Source: Sweltsa coloradensis
Taxonomy: Eukaryota > Arthropoda > Insecta > Plecoptera > Chloroperlidae
DNA: 64,000 bases
Direction of reading: 5' to 3'
Assembly (NCBI GenBank): GCA_024449915.1
Contig: JAMZAV010000773.1
Span: 62,001 to 126,000, forward strand
The notes below the pieces were generated by a model that had not been told where the DNA came from, ran no database searches, and was given only the letters and a program-made list of their open reading frames with translations. Of this stretch, positions 33,842-45,856 are shown piece after piece; position 1 is the stretch's first letter, and every line of letters starts with the position of its first letter. The translations under genes and the position numbers were made by a program.

Positions 33842-36281
33842 ACAAAGTAACAAATTGGATTCACCGTTTTCGCGAGGAAACCCTTTGCCATAATCTTCTT
33901 CAAATCATTGCTTCTGGCTTGTGTTGAACCTCCGATCTCCCCCACTATAAACACGCGCGGTAGCGATGAGCCAAAGATTAAAAAGAAACAAAAATATTGC
34001 AACCTTTGGTTGAGCCATCTTTATTTTGCAAGTGCTTAACGTGATATTATAAGGGTGGTAGACCCACGTGTAAATTAAATGTTCTGGGGCAGCGCTCCAG
34101 CCTTACTTGCGGAGATTGTCTAAAACGGTTTGCAATATTCAGGGTTAGGTTCGATATTAATTTACTCATATTTTCCCGATAGTTTTGGGGTGTTTTGGGC
34201 GCCGATTTGGATGTGTTACTGTGCATTCAGGAAATATTACTGAAAATTGAGAATGGGAAATAATTATATTTCCTTAAAAAATAACGCTTCGTGAAGACAA
34301 TATTTAGAGAGAATTTTTTCCGTTGAATGGAAAGTGCAACACAACCGAACTTTTTTAATATTGTTTAGAATCATGGTTAATGATTAATGATGAATTGTAT
34401 TTGAACTTATAAACAAGCCAAAATGCAAAAGAGAAAGTTACAGCAGGGTTTCAATCTGCATTACACTTTTTGCTTTAAAATAATTACATAGAAATACATA
34501 CTGCGGAATAAAAGAAAATGTGTCACTGAAATCCATTTTGAGCATATACTTGAATAACGTTTGATCACTTTTTACCAGATATAAATCAAGTATGAATGGG
34601 TGTATAGGTGCAATATAATATCGTTTCGCAGCATTAGAGCCAACGACACTGTAATTAATGATACAGTAAAAAAGGTTAAATATGTAGTTTGTCTTTGGTA
34701 TAGGATTATAGTGTTATTATTTTTTAATGTGTAATTTTTCGATCTTTTTCAGAGATCTTTACTGTGGCTGTGTATTCCCTGAGAAAAAACATGTATTTCA
34801 AATTATACATTAGATATAAACAAAGGGTTCATGTCAGTCCGTTATATAAAAAAGTAGCACATTTAAATGAAGCGATGAAGGGAATTTCTAAAACAAACTA
34901 TCGAGAAAGGGGGCTCGATTAAAAAAAGATTTAGAACCACTGGTCTAGGGGATGGCACTAGCACTTTGTATAATCTTGTTGTATAGGCTATGTTCATATG
35001 TGAACTAGATATAGTGCCCATGCCCAGTAAAGAAAAATAGGGTGGCAATATATTTTTTAATAATAATTGTTCGAACATGTTAACGTTTCAACTTTATTTA
35101 TTTATTATTCTTTTAATTATTCCCAATCTAAAAGTATCATTGTCATCATTGTTAAATTTAGGGAGAGGGAAACGGACGAACATAGATGTTCAAGTGAAAA
35201 CAAGCAAGACAGCCAAATCAGAAAAACTTTTATAATATGTTCCCGATACACACAGCATGTATTCATTCTCATTATGCAACGAACCAATATCTACAGATCA
35301 ACACGCCACTGCTGTTATTGTAATATTAAAATGCTTATAACTGTTATCACATATATTTACCAAGGTGCTAAGCACATATTTACGATAAAAGTTAATCATG
35401 TTATTTTTAACTCGTGTAACCTTACTCGTGCTTTTGTCTTCATTGCATTGCGTATACATCTCGTGCTACTGTTACTTCGTATACACTATACAGCGTCTCG
35501 GCCACAAGCCTTAAGTCTGTCTCAGATGATAAGATACTAGGATTCTAACTGAATATCCAATCTACATGATAAAAACTGAGTCTAGTTTAACATAGTCCTA
35601 ATAATAAAATAATATATTAATAATAATATATATTCATTCTTGTATTATTTACTTAACATACCGACTTTCAAGGTGTGGTCAATTCACATCACTCATAACT
35701 ATGTAATATTATAATTTATAATATTTTTTCTTACATTTCGTATTAGCATTATATATTTATTATTACTATAATTGATATTATTACAATAATTGTAATTTTG
35801 TATTGTTAAGTTGTATTCTATTCGTTTTGTGATAATATATACCACATCGTCCAGAATTTTTTCTCGACACAGATTATTCGATTTATTCAGAAGTGGTTAC
35901 ATCTTGAATTCTAATGTTGACATCAACAATCGAATTTATTGACTTACGTCAAGTTTGGGAATTGCCATAAAATTGAGCAAATTTACTTCAAGTTTACTGT
36001 CTGTAGCGCATTATTGTGGTTACATTGTGTAAGTTTAATATAGGGCTATGAGGGCTAATTATTGTATGCTTGAACCTCTTACTTGTTTCCAGATTTCAAA
36101 AGCAGACTTCAAACCAATAAAGTAATATTCTGATGTATTTTATAAAATAGTGTTCAAACTTATTGAATAATAATTATAACAGTCAATAGTAAGATGATTA
36201 TAATATTATACTACAATAAAATATTTTCAATACTTGCGTTTCTGTATTACTTCCTCCACACATACACACAAATGCCAAAGT
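33842..36281. other. non-coding stretch, no gene seen
   Basis: At about 34933-34945 TTTAGAACCACTG resembles the right end of hAT elements, but no matching left end was found. The 157-codon + strand ORF at 35067-35540 has no domain, and its composition is that expected of AT-rich DNA. Confidence 0.45.
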
Positions 36282-37656
36282 TAGAGATGTGAGTTGAGAA
36301 TATTCTCCAAAGAATATTCTCTGGCCAAGAGAATATTCCATGAAAGATTATGCTCGTAGATGCAGCAATGCTTACAAAATAGAAAATTCAAATATATATA
36401 ATTTCCTACATTTTTAATAATGTTTGCCTATTATGTTAGCTATGACCAAACCACTTTTTGTAGTAGGCCTATGCTGTGACTGTGTGCTTAGGCCTTTGGC
36501 TTCAACACAACAATAGGCCAAGGTGTACACAAAAAAAGTGTGTTAACAGTGAAAAGTCCAATGATTTGTATATTTAAAAATAATAAGCATGTTAAAAAAA
36601 TATAGCCCTCCTAGATTATTTTCTTTCTGGATAATTATTTCAAAATTTCCTTTTTTAACACAATAACCAAGCTACAAACACATTTCAATTAGTCTCGAGA
36701 CTTAAACTTTCAATTCCCAAGTAGTAACCCAATTAAAATTCCATATTTTCCAATTCATCAAGTAGCATGACATAATAGGTTGCAATTTCAAATAAATTGA
36801 AAAAATGGTCTAATTGTGCTTATAAGACAGTTTATTATGCAAATACTAGGAAAACGCCAAGTCCCGCCGCGTTGATGGATGAGCTTTTAAAAATGTTTAG
36901 TTTGCATGGGATATCTTTACTTTTGCAAGTTCTTTGTTTTGCTGCCTACGCATTGTAGCTGACTGTTGTCAAGTTTCTTTTGTTACCTGTCAATTGGTAT
37001 TATTTACGTAAAAAACTTTTATTAAAAGCTTTATTTCTATAGATTTTGGCTAACTATTTAAACTTTTTCCTTTAAAAGGTACTTCATCACCATAACCTTA
37101 ATGTCCATGTATAATATGAACGTTGTAGCCCCACCAGTTTAGTCAGAATTGGCCCAAATGGCACGAAAATATCGCACAAAAATCAAAAAACTTTATTAAA
37201 AGCTTTATTTCTATAGATTATGGCTAACTTTTTCAACTTTTTCTTTCAAAAGGTACTACATCACCATAACCTTAATGTCCATGTATAATATGAACGTTGT
37301 AGCCCCACCCGTTTGGTCAGAATTAACCCAAATGTCACGAAAATATTGCACTAAAATCGAAAAAAATCGTAAAAGTACGATATTCATGAGAAATATTTCT
37401 TCGATTGTACCCAAAAACAATACACCTCTAAGTTCAGAGATTTCGAAGGTCCTGTCAAATTTTCATCAAGATCGGATATGCCGTTTGCCTGGTAGAGAGT
37501 TAACAAACAGACAAAAAAAAAAAAAAAAAAAACACCCGAGCTAAATTTTTTGGGGGCAGTGAAATTGAAGTCTTCGCTTCGCTCATCCAATAAAGAATAT
37601 GCTCGTGCTCGAGAAAATTCTTCAAAAGAAAATGCTCGAGCATTTTACATCACTAC
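36282..37656. mobile_element. possible hAT-like element split by a helentron
   Basis: The left end is TAGAGATGTGAGTTGAGAAT at about 36282. The right end, reverse complemented, is TAGTGATGTAAAATGCTCG at about 37655. Flanking octamers GCCAAAGT and GCCAATGA agree at 6 of 8 positions, consistent with an aged 8 bp duplication. The helentron at 36846-37590 lies inside. No transposase is seen. The superfamily is tentative. Confidence 0.4.
36846..37590 (-). mobile_element. non-autonomous helentron-like element, family A, copy 3 (745 bp)
   Basis: On the minus strand it starts TTGGATGAGCGAAGCGAAG and ends GGCGTTTTCCTAG at 36846, then T. The subterminal inverted copy is degenerate here (AGCTCATCCATC). 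A block of about 165 bp is present twice, at about 37010-37165 and 37188-37352; shared landmarks are CCATAACCTTAATGTCCATG and ATGAACGTTGTAGCCCCACC. A poly-A run of about 18 lies near 37515. Confidence 0.75.
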
Positions 37657-37907
37657 GCCAATGAAGTATTGAGAGACTGCAGCATGCTTAATGCTACTAC
37701 AATATTGGGAACACAAAGATCATTATGAAATTAGTTGATCAGAAGATGAGACCTATCAACAAACAATTTGTGTTCGAATCTTAATTTGGGAAAACTTCAC
37801 ACTTTTAGGTGATGCTACAATGATCCTAAAATGTTATAATTGTACACAAGAATGAAGCATGATTTAGTCTACAACGTTGTGTAAATCAAGGTTAATGGAG
37901 GTGTGTT

Positions 37908-38342
37908 CAGTGGCGTATTCAAGGGGAATGAGTGGCACAACCCCCCCCCCCCTTTTGTCAAAGAAGTGTAAAAGTGAACTTTAACGTTTCAACTGAGAAT
38001 ATAGAATAACTGTTTTATCGCAATACAAAAGGCAAATTACCAACTGACCAAAAGAGGATTTTAGTAGATACAAAGTTCGTTATTGTGATGCTTTAAAACA
38101 AACAGATTTTCATCTAAATGATCTTGAAAGAAAAAACTTTTGTATTTAAAACAATGTATTTTAGTTGATAAAAATTTTGCCATTTTGATGCTTTAAAACG
38201 CACAGATTTTCACCAAAATGACCTTGAAGGGAAAATTTCCCGGGGGTAAAGCCCCCGCACCCCCCCCCCCCCATTAAGCCTTCGGTCCATCTATGAATGA
38301 ATTGGTTGACGCCTGCTTTATGAATTGCTGGATACGCCACTG
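37908..38342. mobile_element. hAT-like non-autonomous element, 435 bp, with target duplication
   Basis: The terminal inverted repeats are CAGTGGCGTATTCA (left) and CAGTGGCGTATCCA (right, reverse complemented). GTGTGTT flanks both ends (37901-37907 and 38343-38349), and a further G makes an 8 bp reading possible. CAGTGGCG ends with a 7-8 bp duplication fit hAT. Long C-runs lie at about 37939 and 38261. There is no coding capacity. Confidence 0.75.
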
Positions 38343-38349
38343 GTGTGTT

Positions 38350-40362
38350 AGGAAGTCTTTTCCATCTACCACTTCAATTCACAGTCATTGTCTTGTTACA
38401 CATAGCAATAACGGTTATGAAGGCGAGAGGACATATTGTGTGTCCTCCTATAGAATATGATACGTCAAAACGTGTAAAAGAGAGCATACAAAACTGATCC
38501 CCTCGAGTCTCCCTCCAGATGACTATTTCTAAAGGCTCAATATTATCTGGTTATTTATTTAATGTGATGTGACCTATTATTTGCAAAGTAAATAATTGAT
38601 ACATCACGCATGAAATTTTCTTTCACGTAGGCTATATCTTGCTGTTTTATGCAGTGTCAAAATGCAAGTTAATATCATAATATCTTCAGTTTATGACCCA
38701 TCTATACCATCCCAGCCAACGGAGTCGTGGTAGTGTCATGCAACCAATATGAATAATGTTGCCATGCTAAACTGTTTTGTTCGCCGTTACTTTTATTGTA
38801 CGAGCGAAGATACATTTTGACTATACCAGTAGCAAAAAATATCAGATCCTATATTTTGTTTTCTGTGTGCATGATCAATATGTAAGCGCCTACTCCAATA
38901 ACGATAAAAATTTATGAACACCTCCAAATCTTATCATTGACCTACCATGTTTGAAAATCCAAACGGAAAACTAGTTCTCATAAAAGCTGTAATCCAAAAT
39001 TGTTTTTCAATTCTACCCGCTCCCACTAGGGCTACTACTATCTTAATAATTATGTGTTCATGGAACCTTCACTATCCGTAACCTTATAGGTCAATTGATT
39101 TTTCAATAACATGAAGTAACACTTCTCTTAAAAATCACGTAACGTTTTTAAAAACATTCTGAACATTTCGTTGCTAAAGAAATGAAAACGCTAACAAAAG
39201 CATAACGTCAAAGGCAAAAAGTAACGAAATTAAAAGCGTGGTAAGACAAATGGTTCAACGCATAAAAAATATGAATAGCTTTTGCGATAGCGACCTAGTA
39301 TAAGACCAAAGCTGTTCATAAACTAATCGGGTAATTCTTATGAACATAATGACGGAGAAGAGTATTTAAAAACTTTATTATATCTACTTTTTGTCATAAC
39401 ACTGTAAATATCTCGGTTGAGACATACTTGATGGGGTAAAACGTTGTAATACCATAATTTATTTTCATATTTTAGTTTAGTGCTTGTTTGTGTCTTAAGA
39501 GCTATAGGTCTTGTTCCCAAATAGTCACGAGGATTATTGAAATAAAGTCAAAGGACAGGAATTGCGTGTTGGTTTTGTTGTTAGAAGACGTTTATTTCGA
39601 CTTCAATTTATTATAAGGAAGGTTGGCAGAAAAGAGCAGTGCTTACAAATTAATAAATTTATTAAATAATTGTTAATAAAGAAATAAAGAAAATAATAAA
39701 TAAATACAAATAAAATTATATTTTTTTAAAAGTTATTGTAAGAGATTATAACAAAACAAACCCCTTATTAATGATAGACCAATCAGACATTGATAATCTC
39801 CACTACCGACCAATCAGACGTCGTAATTTCACTATGAAAGGCCAATAGAATATTTCTAACAAATCAAGGGTCTTTGAATTCGTCATTGCAACAACAATTT
39901 CATGACGACAGCGTGGGATGTAAAATGATTAATTCTCTTGGATATCCCTCGTTGCATCCGACTGCAGTAGGTTCGGAACTTGTGACACATAAATCTCTTA
40001 AATCATTTAATTGCGTGTCTCAAAAGAAATTTTTCTCGACTTCAATGCAAATATGATAGAAATAATCGTTCTAAATTATTACGTTTATGTCATTTTCTCC
40101 GGGAATGATAATAATACAAAGTTAGCATAAGAATATCGTTAGATCTGCATTTATCTGCATTTATCTGCAATATATATGCAAAACGAAGAAAACTTCTATA
40201 CAAGTAGAAAACAACAGACAAACAATTAAATTATGCAACACTCATCGAGTTTAGAGTTTTACGAGTTCATTTAATTCTCTACTGTTCTTCCTAGTTGGAG
40301 CATAATAATAGTAAATAAAACAATAAAATTCTACCGTCGGTCTTTAGTGTGTCTGGCATAAT
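38350..40362. other. non-coding stretch, nothing specific seen
   Basis: AT-rich with A/T simple repeats near 39645-39730. No gene is supported. Confidence 0.45.
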
Positions 40363-41819
40363 ACGCGTTTCCAAGCAAAGGGGTTGCTACCTGGTGGCGA
40401 AAAATGCAACTGTCCGATCAGTGATAGTCGGAGGAGCGCGCTATGTGCTTCCTTGAAGAACACATGTCATTTCGTGTTTGTCACTTATAAAGATGTACAA
40501 TTACAGGTACATTGTCGTTGCTCTCCCAAAATGTTGTTAATTGATGATAATCAAAAGCATGGGGTGCACCAAAATGATAAAATCGCTCTCCAATATATGC
40601 GGGATTTGAGACCATGTCCACCAGAATAATATTGCTTTATTCAGACCTGCGCCTCATGCACCCATGAGACACCGAGGATGGCATTTGTATCCATATTACA
40701 ATTCTCTAATTATTGTAATATCATAATAAATCATTGGTATTTATAGGCTATATACTAAATATAGGCTAAAAGGGTACGATAAATACTAAATCAATTTCAA
40801 ACCGTCAAGAATGTTCACAACTCATAGTAAACACACACATTACAGTATCGCTCGCATCTATGGCACTTTTAATTGAGATATACTTCTTTAGTTTTATTAT
40901 GATAATTTAATATAAATAAAGTCATATAATAATAATAATAACAAAACAATAACAAAAATAATAATAATTGTATTAGGGCTTATGCACAAGTCCCAACTCC
41001 TTTTCTACCTTATATAATTAATGTAGGCCTACATATACCGTTTACCGTCAGTGTTCATTTATTACATAATATTATACATAATATCATAATAAATACGATT
41101 TATATTATTACAATAGAATAAGTTTAATGATGTGACCTACAAGCTTTTAAAGCTGTCTGCAGAATGACGCGTCATGCCATTATTGACACATAAAACAATA
41201 ATAAAAATAGGCTATCAGCTATTCAATAGGCCTACTTTTAATAAAATGTATATTTAAAAAAAACAGTAGTCCTAAGTGTATAGTAGATAAATATATATAA
41301 GCCTACTCCGATTGCGTTTACATTGTAAAACGATGTAGAAAACGTGCAAAACAAGTGTAGGGCTATAATTTGCTAGAAGCTCTTGTGATTTTTAGATATC
41401 AAGTAAATTATTGAAATTATTAGTATTGGTGGGCAACATTTTCTTGGCAAAATATCATCGATCTTCATCATTCAACATTATTTGATACACTTGTTTCTGT
41501 ATTTAATAGTTTAACAGTGTGGTTTGTTCTTTTCGAGCTAATATCATCAAATAATCTCAATTATTTGTTGTAATTTAAAATGCCATTAAATTCCCGTTTT
41601 TAATAAAGCCGATCCCCAAAACTTACGAATTTTACTAATAAAATACGCGGACGATATGACATAATCAACAATGTTTTCGCAAATGATCAGAAATGTAACA
41701 AAAATCAAGTTGAACCTAACTGAATATACAGCGCTCGCCGTAAGCAGCTCGCCTCTATCACCGATCGGTCCGACATGTTGCGTTTTAGTGCTGCCATCTA
41801 TCTTTGCTTGGAAACGCGT
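40363..41819. repeat. 1.46 kb element or locus bounded by long inverted arms
   Basis: ACGCGTTTCCAAGCAAAG at 40363-40380 is perfectly inverted at 41802-41819. Weaker inverted similarity continues inward for roughly 75 bases (for example CGATCAGTGATAG against CGATCGGTGATAG). The interior is AT-rich with no convincing gene; ORFs at 40384-40629 and 41671-41955 start within the arms. It could be a non-autonomous DNA transposon or two facing copies of a shorter repeat. Confidence 0.55.
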
Positions 41820-42980
41820 GTTGTCGGAACTGTGTACAATGGTGACAGATGAAAATAAAGGACAGTTTAAACCAAACTGTATGAACTTTCACGCACAGAA
41901 TGTTGAATTCAACAGACACACATGGTATGCTGTTTCATTTCTCGCAGATGTATGAGAAATTTGAGGATGCGAGCTACAGTTATGCAAATTGACGTCTGCG
42001 GTTTGGACGCAGTATCTGCAGTTCATACGTCAATCCAACCATTATTTTATATGCTGCTGTCTGTGGTCGCTGTGGAAACGGAACTTTCCTCGTTGTATGT
42101 CGTTGATAGAATAAGTTAGTGTTATATAGAAATATGGAACAGATGCATGCTGTCGGAGGTGCAAGTTATATTTAGTTTTGCCAGAGTTCTAATGTTGTTA
42201 TGGACTATGCCTTGAATGTGCTTTGAACAAAATATTGAATTATTACTATAGGGCACGTTCTGCTTAGGATTTTTATACAAATAATAGACAGTAATATCGT
42301 TGGGTGATCACTAGACACCCAACGGTAATATATTTGTAACTTTACATTTCATTTACATTTTTTTTTATTTTTATTATTTGTAAAATTACTTTTTATATGT
42401 TTACGTATTTATTAACTTACAAGCTATGTTTTGACAATACCTATTGATGCAGAGAAGATAGAAACCACACACAAACACTCAACAACAAGCTAATAGATAA
42501 CATGAAACAAAATGTGTATTTTTAACCCCCACCCCAACCCCCACCCACCCGCTGTAGGGTTCAAATCAGCTTTACCCAATATGACCGACTTCAGGTAACT
42601 ATAACCAGTCTTGGGGAGGAACGCGTTACTTTTTCAGGATCTTTAATGGGAACGAGTTCCTTTTCTGAAATCAGGAACTTGCGACGTGAAAAGTCACTAT
42701 TTCATGGGCTTTGAACGAATTTAATGTTTCTTTACAAGTCAATTTCGCCGTCGTAATCCTCTCGAATTAAGTAACCCATATCGTACTACTGTAAAAAAAA
42801 AAAACTATCTTTAGACCTCACGTGTTTTTTTCCCTTGTCAGATTCCAATTGGTGGAAGCAGAGTGATTCATTAACTGGGAAAAGTTTCGGTATTTTTTAA
42901 AAATATTTATCACTTAACTAAATAAAAGTAATGATAAATAAACTCCCATCACATTTGTTATTATGTACGTTAAGATATAA
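41820..42980. other. non-coding stretch with one perfect hairpin
   Basis: CGTTGGGTG (42298-42306) and CACCCAACG (42316-42324) form a perfect 9 bp stem with a 9-base loop. C-rich CCCCCACCCC tracts lie at about 42526-42550. No gene is seen. Confidence 0.45.
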
Positions 42981-43562
42981 CTAGGAAAACGCTCAGTTGG
43001 ACGCGTTGTTGAGCGAGCACCGGTACGTGCAACATGACCCGAGTACGACATTCCCATAAGGCCCACCACACAGTGTAGGCCTAACTGGATATTGACATTG
43101 TACACTTTATACTATTCCAACATCTTTGCATTGTTCTAATTCACGTCATGCCTTCTAAAGTGTATCTTTGTATCTTCACTGCCTCCTTCATTTTTAACAT
43201 CATTTTTCGAAATATGATTACCAATAAGTCTTTAAGGTCTTGACCGATTTAGCTGAAAATTTGGAAAATAGGAGAGAATGTTGTACTTATTGACCCTGCA
43301 AAATTTCATAACGATCGGTACATTTTTATTTTTTTATTTTTTTATTTTATTTTTTATTTTTTATAACCAACGATCGGATTTTGTTCAAAAACTATACAGC
43401 AACCCGCCTAGGTGGTATGTACATGTGTGCAAAATTTCAGGTCGATCAGAGAAACGGTGCGACCTGTATCGAAGCAGTAACAGAAAAAAAAAAAAAAAAA
43501 CAAAAAAAAACAGACATTCGAGCCATAAGAGTCAAGTGGAGACGCTCGCTACGCTCGCTCAA
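42981..43562 (-). mobile_element. non-autonomous helentron-like element, family B, copy 4 (582 bp)
   Basis: On the minus strand it starts TTGAGCGAGCGTAGCGAGCG and ends GCTCGCTCAACAACGCG, hairpin, GCGTTTTCCTAG at 42981, then T. The interior matches 26128-26694 closely, including the segment around CTAACTGGATATTGACATTG. ORFs on the + strand over this copy are incidental. Confidence 0.8.
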
Positions 43563-44065
43563 AAAGGAACGTGAAAAGAACTTGGTTCTCTTTTCGTCTT
43601 AGTTCGGTAAGACTGTTGGATGAGGTCGAGCAAACCTGCAGCTTTGACGTGGAATGCAGAGGTTTAGTCTGGATCACTTGGAAGCTCTCTCGTTTGTCCT
43701 GTAGGGTTCTGGTTTGCAACAAAATGACAAGTAAGAATGTGTGTATTGCGCGATCACAGAATGTTCCAAATAGTTCTTACTTTTTCTAAAGTAAAACTGA
43801 CCTTAAATATGCCACCCAAGTAACAGGTAATTTGTAGTATTTTCCCAAGCTTGCGTATAGAGGCAATTATTTGAAATTTGAAATATGATCTAATCGCGCT
43901 ATGCGCTATTCCTGTCTAACCCCACCCCCCACCCCTCAAATTTCAATTTTTGGGGTAAAAATTGAAGATTGAAAAGTGATCCGGAATGTTTATGAAAGCT
44001 GGATTTGCCGATCAAGCGAATTTTGGAATTGACATTTATCATTTTTTTTAAATTGGGGGCGTGTT
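43563..44065. other. non-coding stretch, nothing specific seen
   Basis: Contains a CCCCACCCCCCACCCC tract at about 43920. No gene is supported. Confidence 0.4.
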
Positions 44066-44205
44066 CATCCAACAGTCTTAGGAGGACGCAATCCCTTGCA
44101 TTGGTAATAAATACTGAAGGAAACCTCCGTACAAACAGTTTGCTGGTGGTGGGATTCGAACCCTTGACCTTCCGAATCAGAGTGTCAAACTCATGCACTA
44201 TATAT
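44066..44205 (-). mobile_element. tRNA-derived SINE, family B, inverted copy
   Basis: On the minus strand: GGGTTCGAATCCCACC (B box, about 44150), then CAAGGGATTGCGTCCTCCTA, as in the copies at 23860 and 49850. Confidence 0.6.
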
Positions 44206-44215
44206 ATGTCAGGAA

Positions 44216-44340
44216 AATGTATATTCGAGTCCCGTTATACGTATAGAACTGATTTTCAGTGGTTGGCTTTTTAAAGCTCCAAGCGAACCAGTCATCGACT
44301 CGCAAATAATAGCCAACCAGAGACCGGTAATTGAAATCCA
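44216..44340 (-). mobile_element. SINE family A, inverted 3' fragment
   Basis: GAACTGATTTTCAGTGGTTG, AACCAGTCATCGACTCGC and AGCCAACCAGAGACCGG align with the 3' half of the inverted family A copy at 24911-25335. It directly abuts the family B copy. Confidence 0.55.
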
Positions 44341-45096
44341 AACTCGCTGGTTGGCCATAATTCCCTTGCGGGTGATGCTAGAATCGACAAGTCTGAAGAA
44401 CGTCACACCATCTACTTTTTGCTTCGTGCTATAAGCCTGCTCCAAAGTCACTGGACTGATTAAAGTCCATGACAGAAATGAAAAAAATTATAAAAGAATG
44501 AATTGATACTATAGTATTTTATTATACAAAAAAAACTTTTAAAGCTAGCTAATATGGGTAACTAATGAGTACCCTCTCATGGCGTTGACTAATTCCTATC
44601 TGCTAATTGCGTCACCGAAGTAAATCAACAACGACTGCTGTTCTGTTAGATTCGATGTGACTTATCTCATGACACAGCGGCAATTAAGTTATGTGGAAAA
44701 ACGTAAACAATTTCAGCTTTGATACATTTGACGTAAAATAAAATAAGTCATCTGTAAACGTTGTTTTCCCTATACCTATAATGTCTAATGAAGATTAATG
44801 AATCATGAAATGAAATCATCAGCTGGAATTTTCAGAATAATATTTTGTTTCATTATTAAGATAAATTATTAGTTTCTTGTTTTATGACCTTGCATCTGGG
44901 GTCAATATCCAGGTCATGTAGAAACCATTACTGGTATTTCAATTAATATCAATCTATGTATATCAATTTAGAAAGATAATAACTGTGTCATTTGAAGAAA
45001 ATGTTCCGACGATTGATGGTTCTCTTTGCAGGAAAGATTCACGGGTTTGGACTCCTTATAGTGTTATACTTTTTTTGATGATTAGATGTTTGGTTA
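44341..45096. other. non-coding stretch, nothing specific seen
   Basis: No coding region or clear repeat. Confidence 0.4.
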
Positions 45097-45856
45097 TTGG
45101 ATGAGCGAAGCGAAGATTCCATTTCACTACACTAGAGAAAAAAATCCGGAATGTTTTTTTTCTTCTTTCTGTATTTTTGTGTGTTTGTTCACACGATTCC
45201 GGCTAAACCAATAATCCAATTGCGATGAAATTTTCTGGAGGCCTTCGAAATCTCTGAATGATGATCTGATCTGAATTTGATCTGCCACGTTTTTGAGCGC
45301 AATCGGAAAATTATTTCTCATGAAAATCGCAATTTTACGATTTTTTTCGATTAAAATTTTTTCGACTTATAACAACTACATGCTTTATCAGATTTTAATG
45401 ATTTTTTTCACAGAATCTTAATTTTATTAATTAATATATTCTTGTGAAATTTGAGCGCAATCGAAAAATTATTTCTCTTGAAAATCGAAATTTTACGGGT
45501 TTTTCTTTTTTGAAACAATTCTTTGACTTATAACACCTACATGCTGTATCCTATTGTAATGATTTTTTCACAGAACCTTTATTTTATGAATTAATATATT
45601 CGTGTGAAATTTGAGCGCAATCGAATAATTATTTCTTATGAAAATCGTAATTTTACAATTTTTTCTTTTTTTAAAAATTACGATTAATAAAAATAAAAAA
45701 AGTTAATTTTTTATTTAATTTAATTTAATTTAAAATTTGTCTTCGACTGATTTTTTTCACATAACAACAGAAAATCCGCATAACACATGGCAGCCCAATG
45801 CTCCAATTACGCTCATCCAACAACGCGCCCGAAAAAGCGTTTGCAAAGCTTCCTAG
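45097..45856 (+). mobile_element. non-autonomous helentron-like element, family A, copy 4 (760 bp)
   Basis: Starts TTGGATGAGCGAAGCGAAG. Has the subterminal CGCTCATCCAACAACGCG. Ends TTCCTAG at 45856, then T. An eight-base insertion separates the hairpin from the end (GCGTTTGCAAAGCTTCCTAG). The interior is about colinear with 21159-21909. Confidence 0.8.

Noticed and set aside
34925..34950. hAT element right end (TTTAGAACCACTG)
   Set aside because: No matching left end or flanking duplication could be found.
35067..35540. 157-codon + strand ORF as a gene
   Set aside because: Low-complexity, Ile- and Arg-rich reading of AT-rich DNA with no domain.
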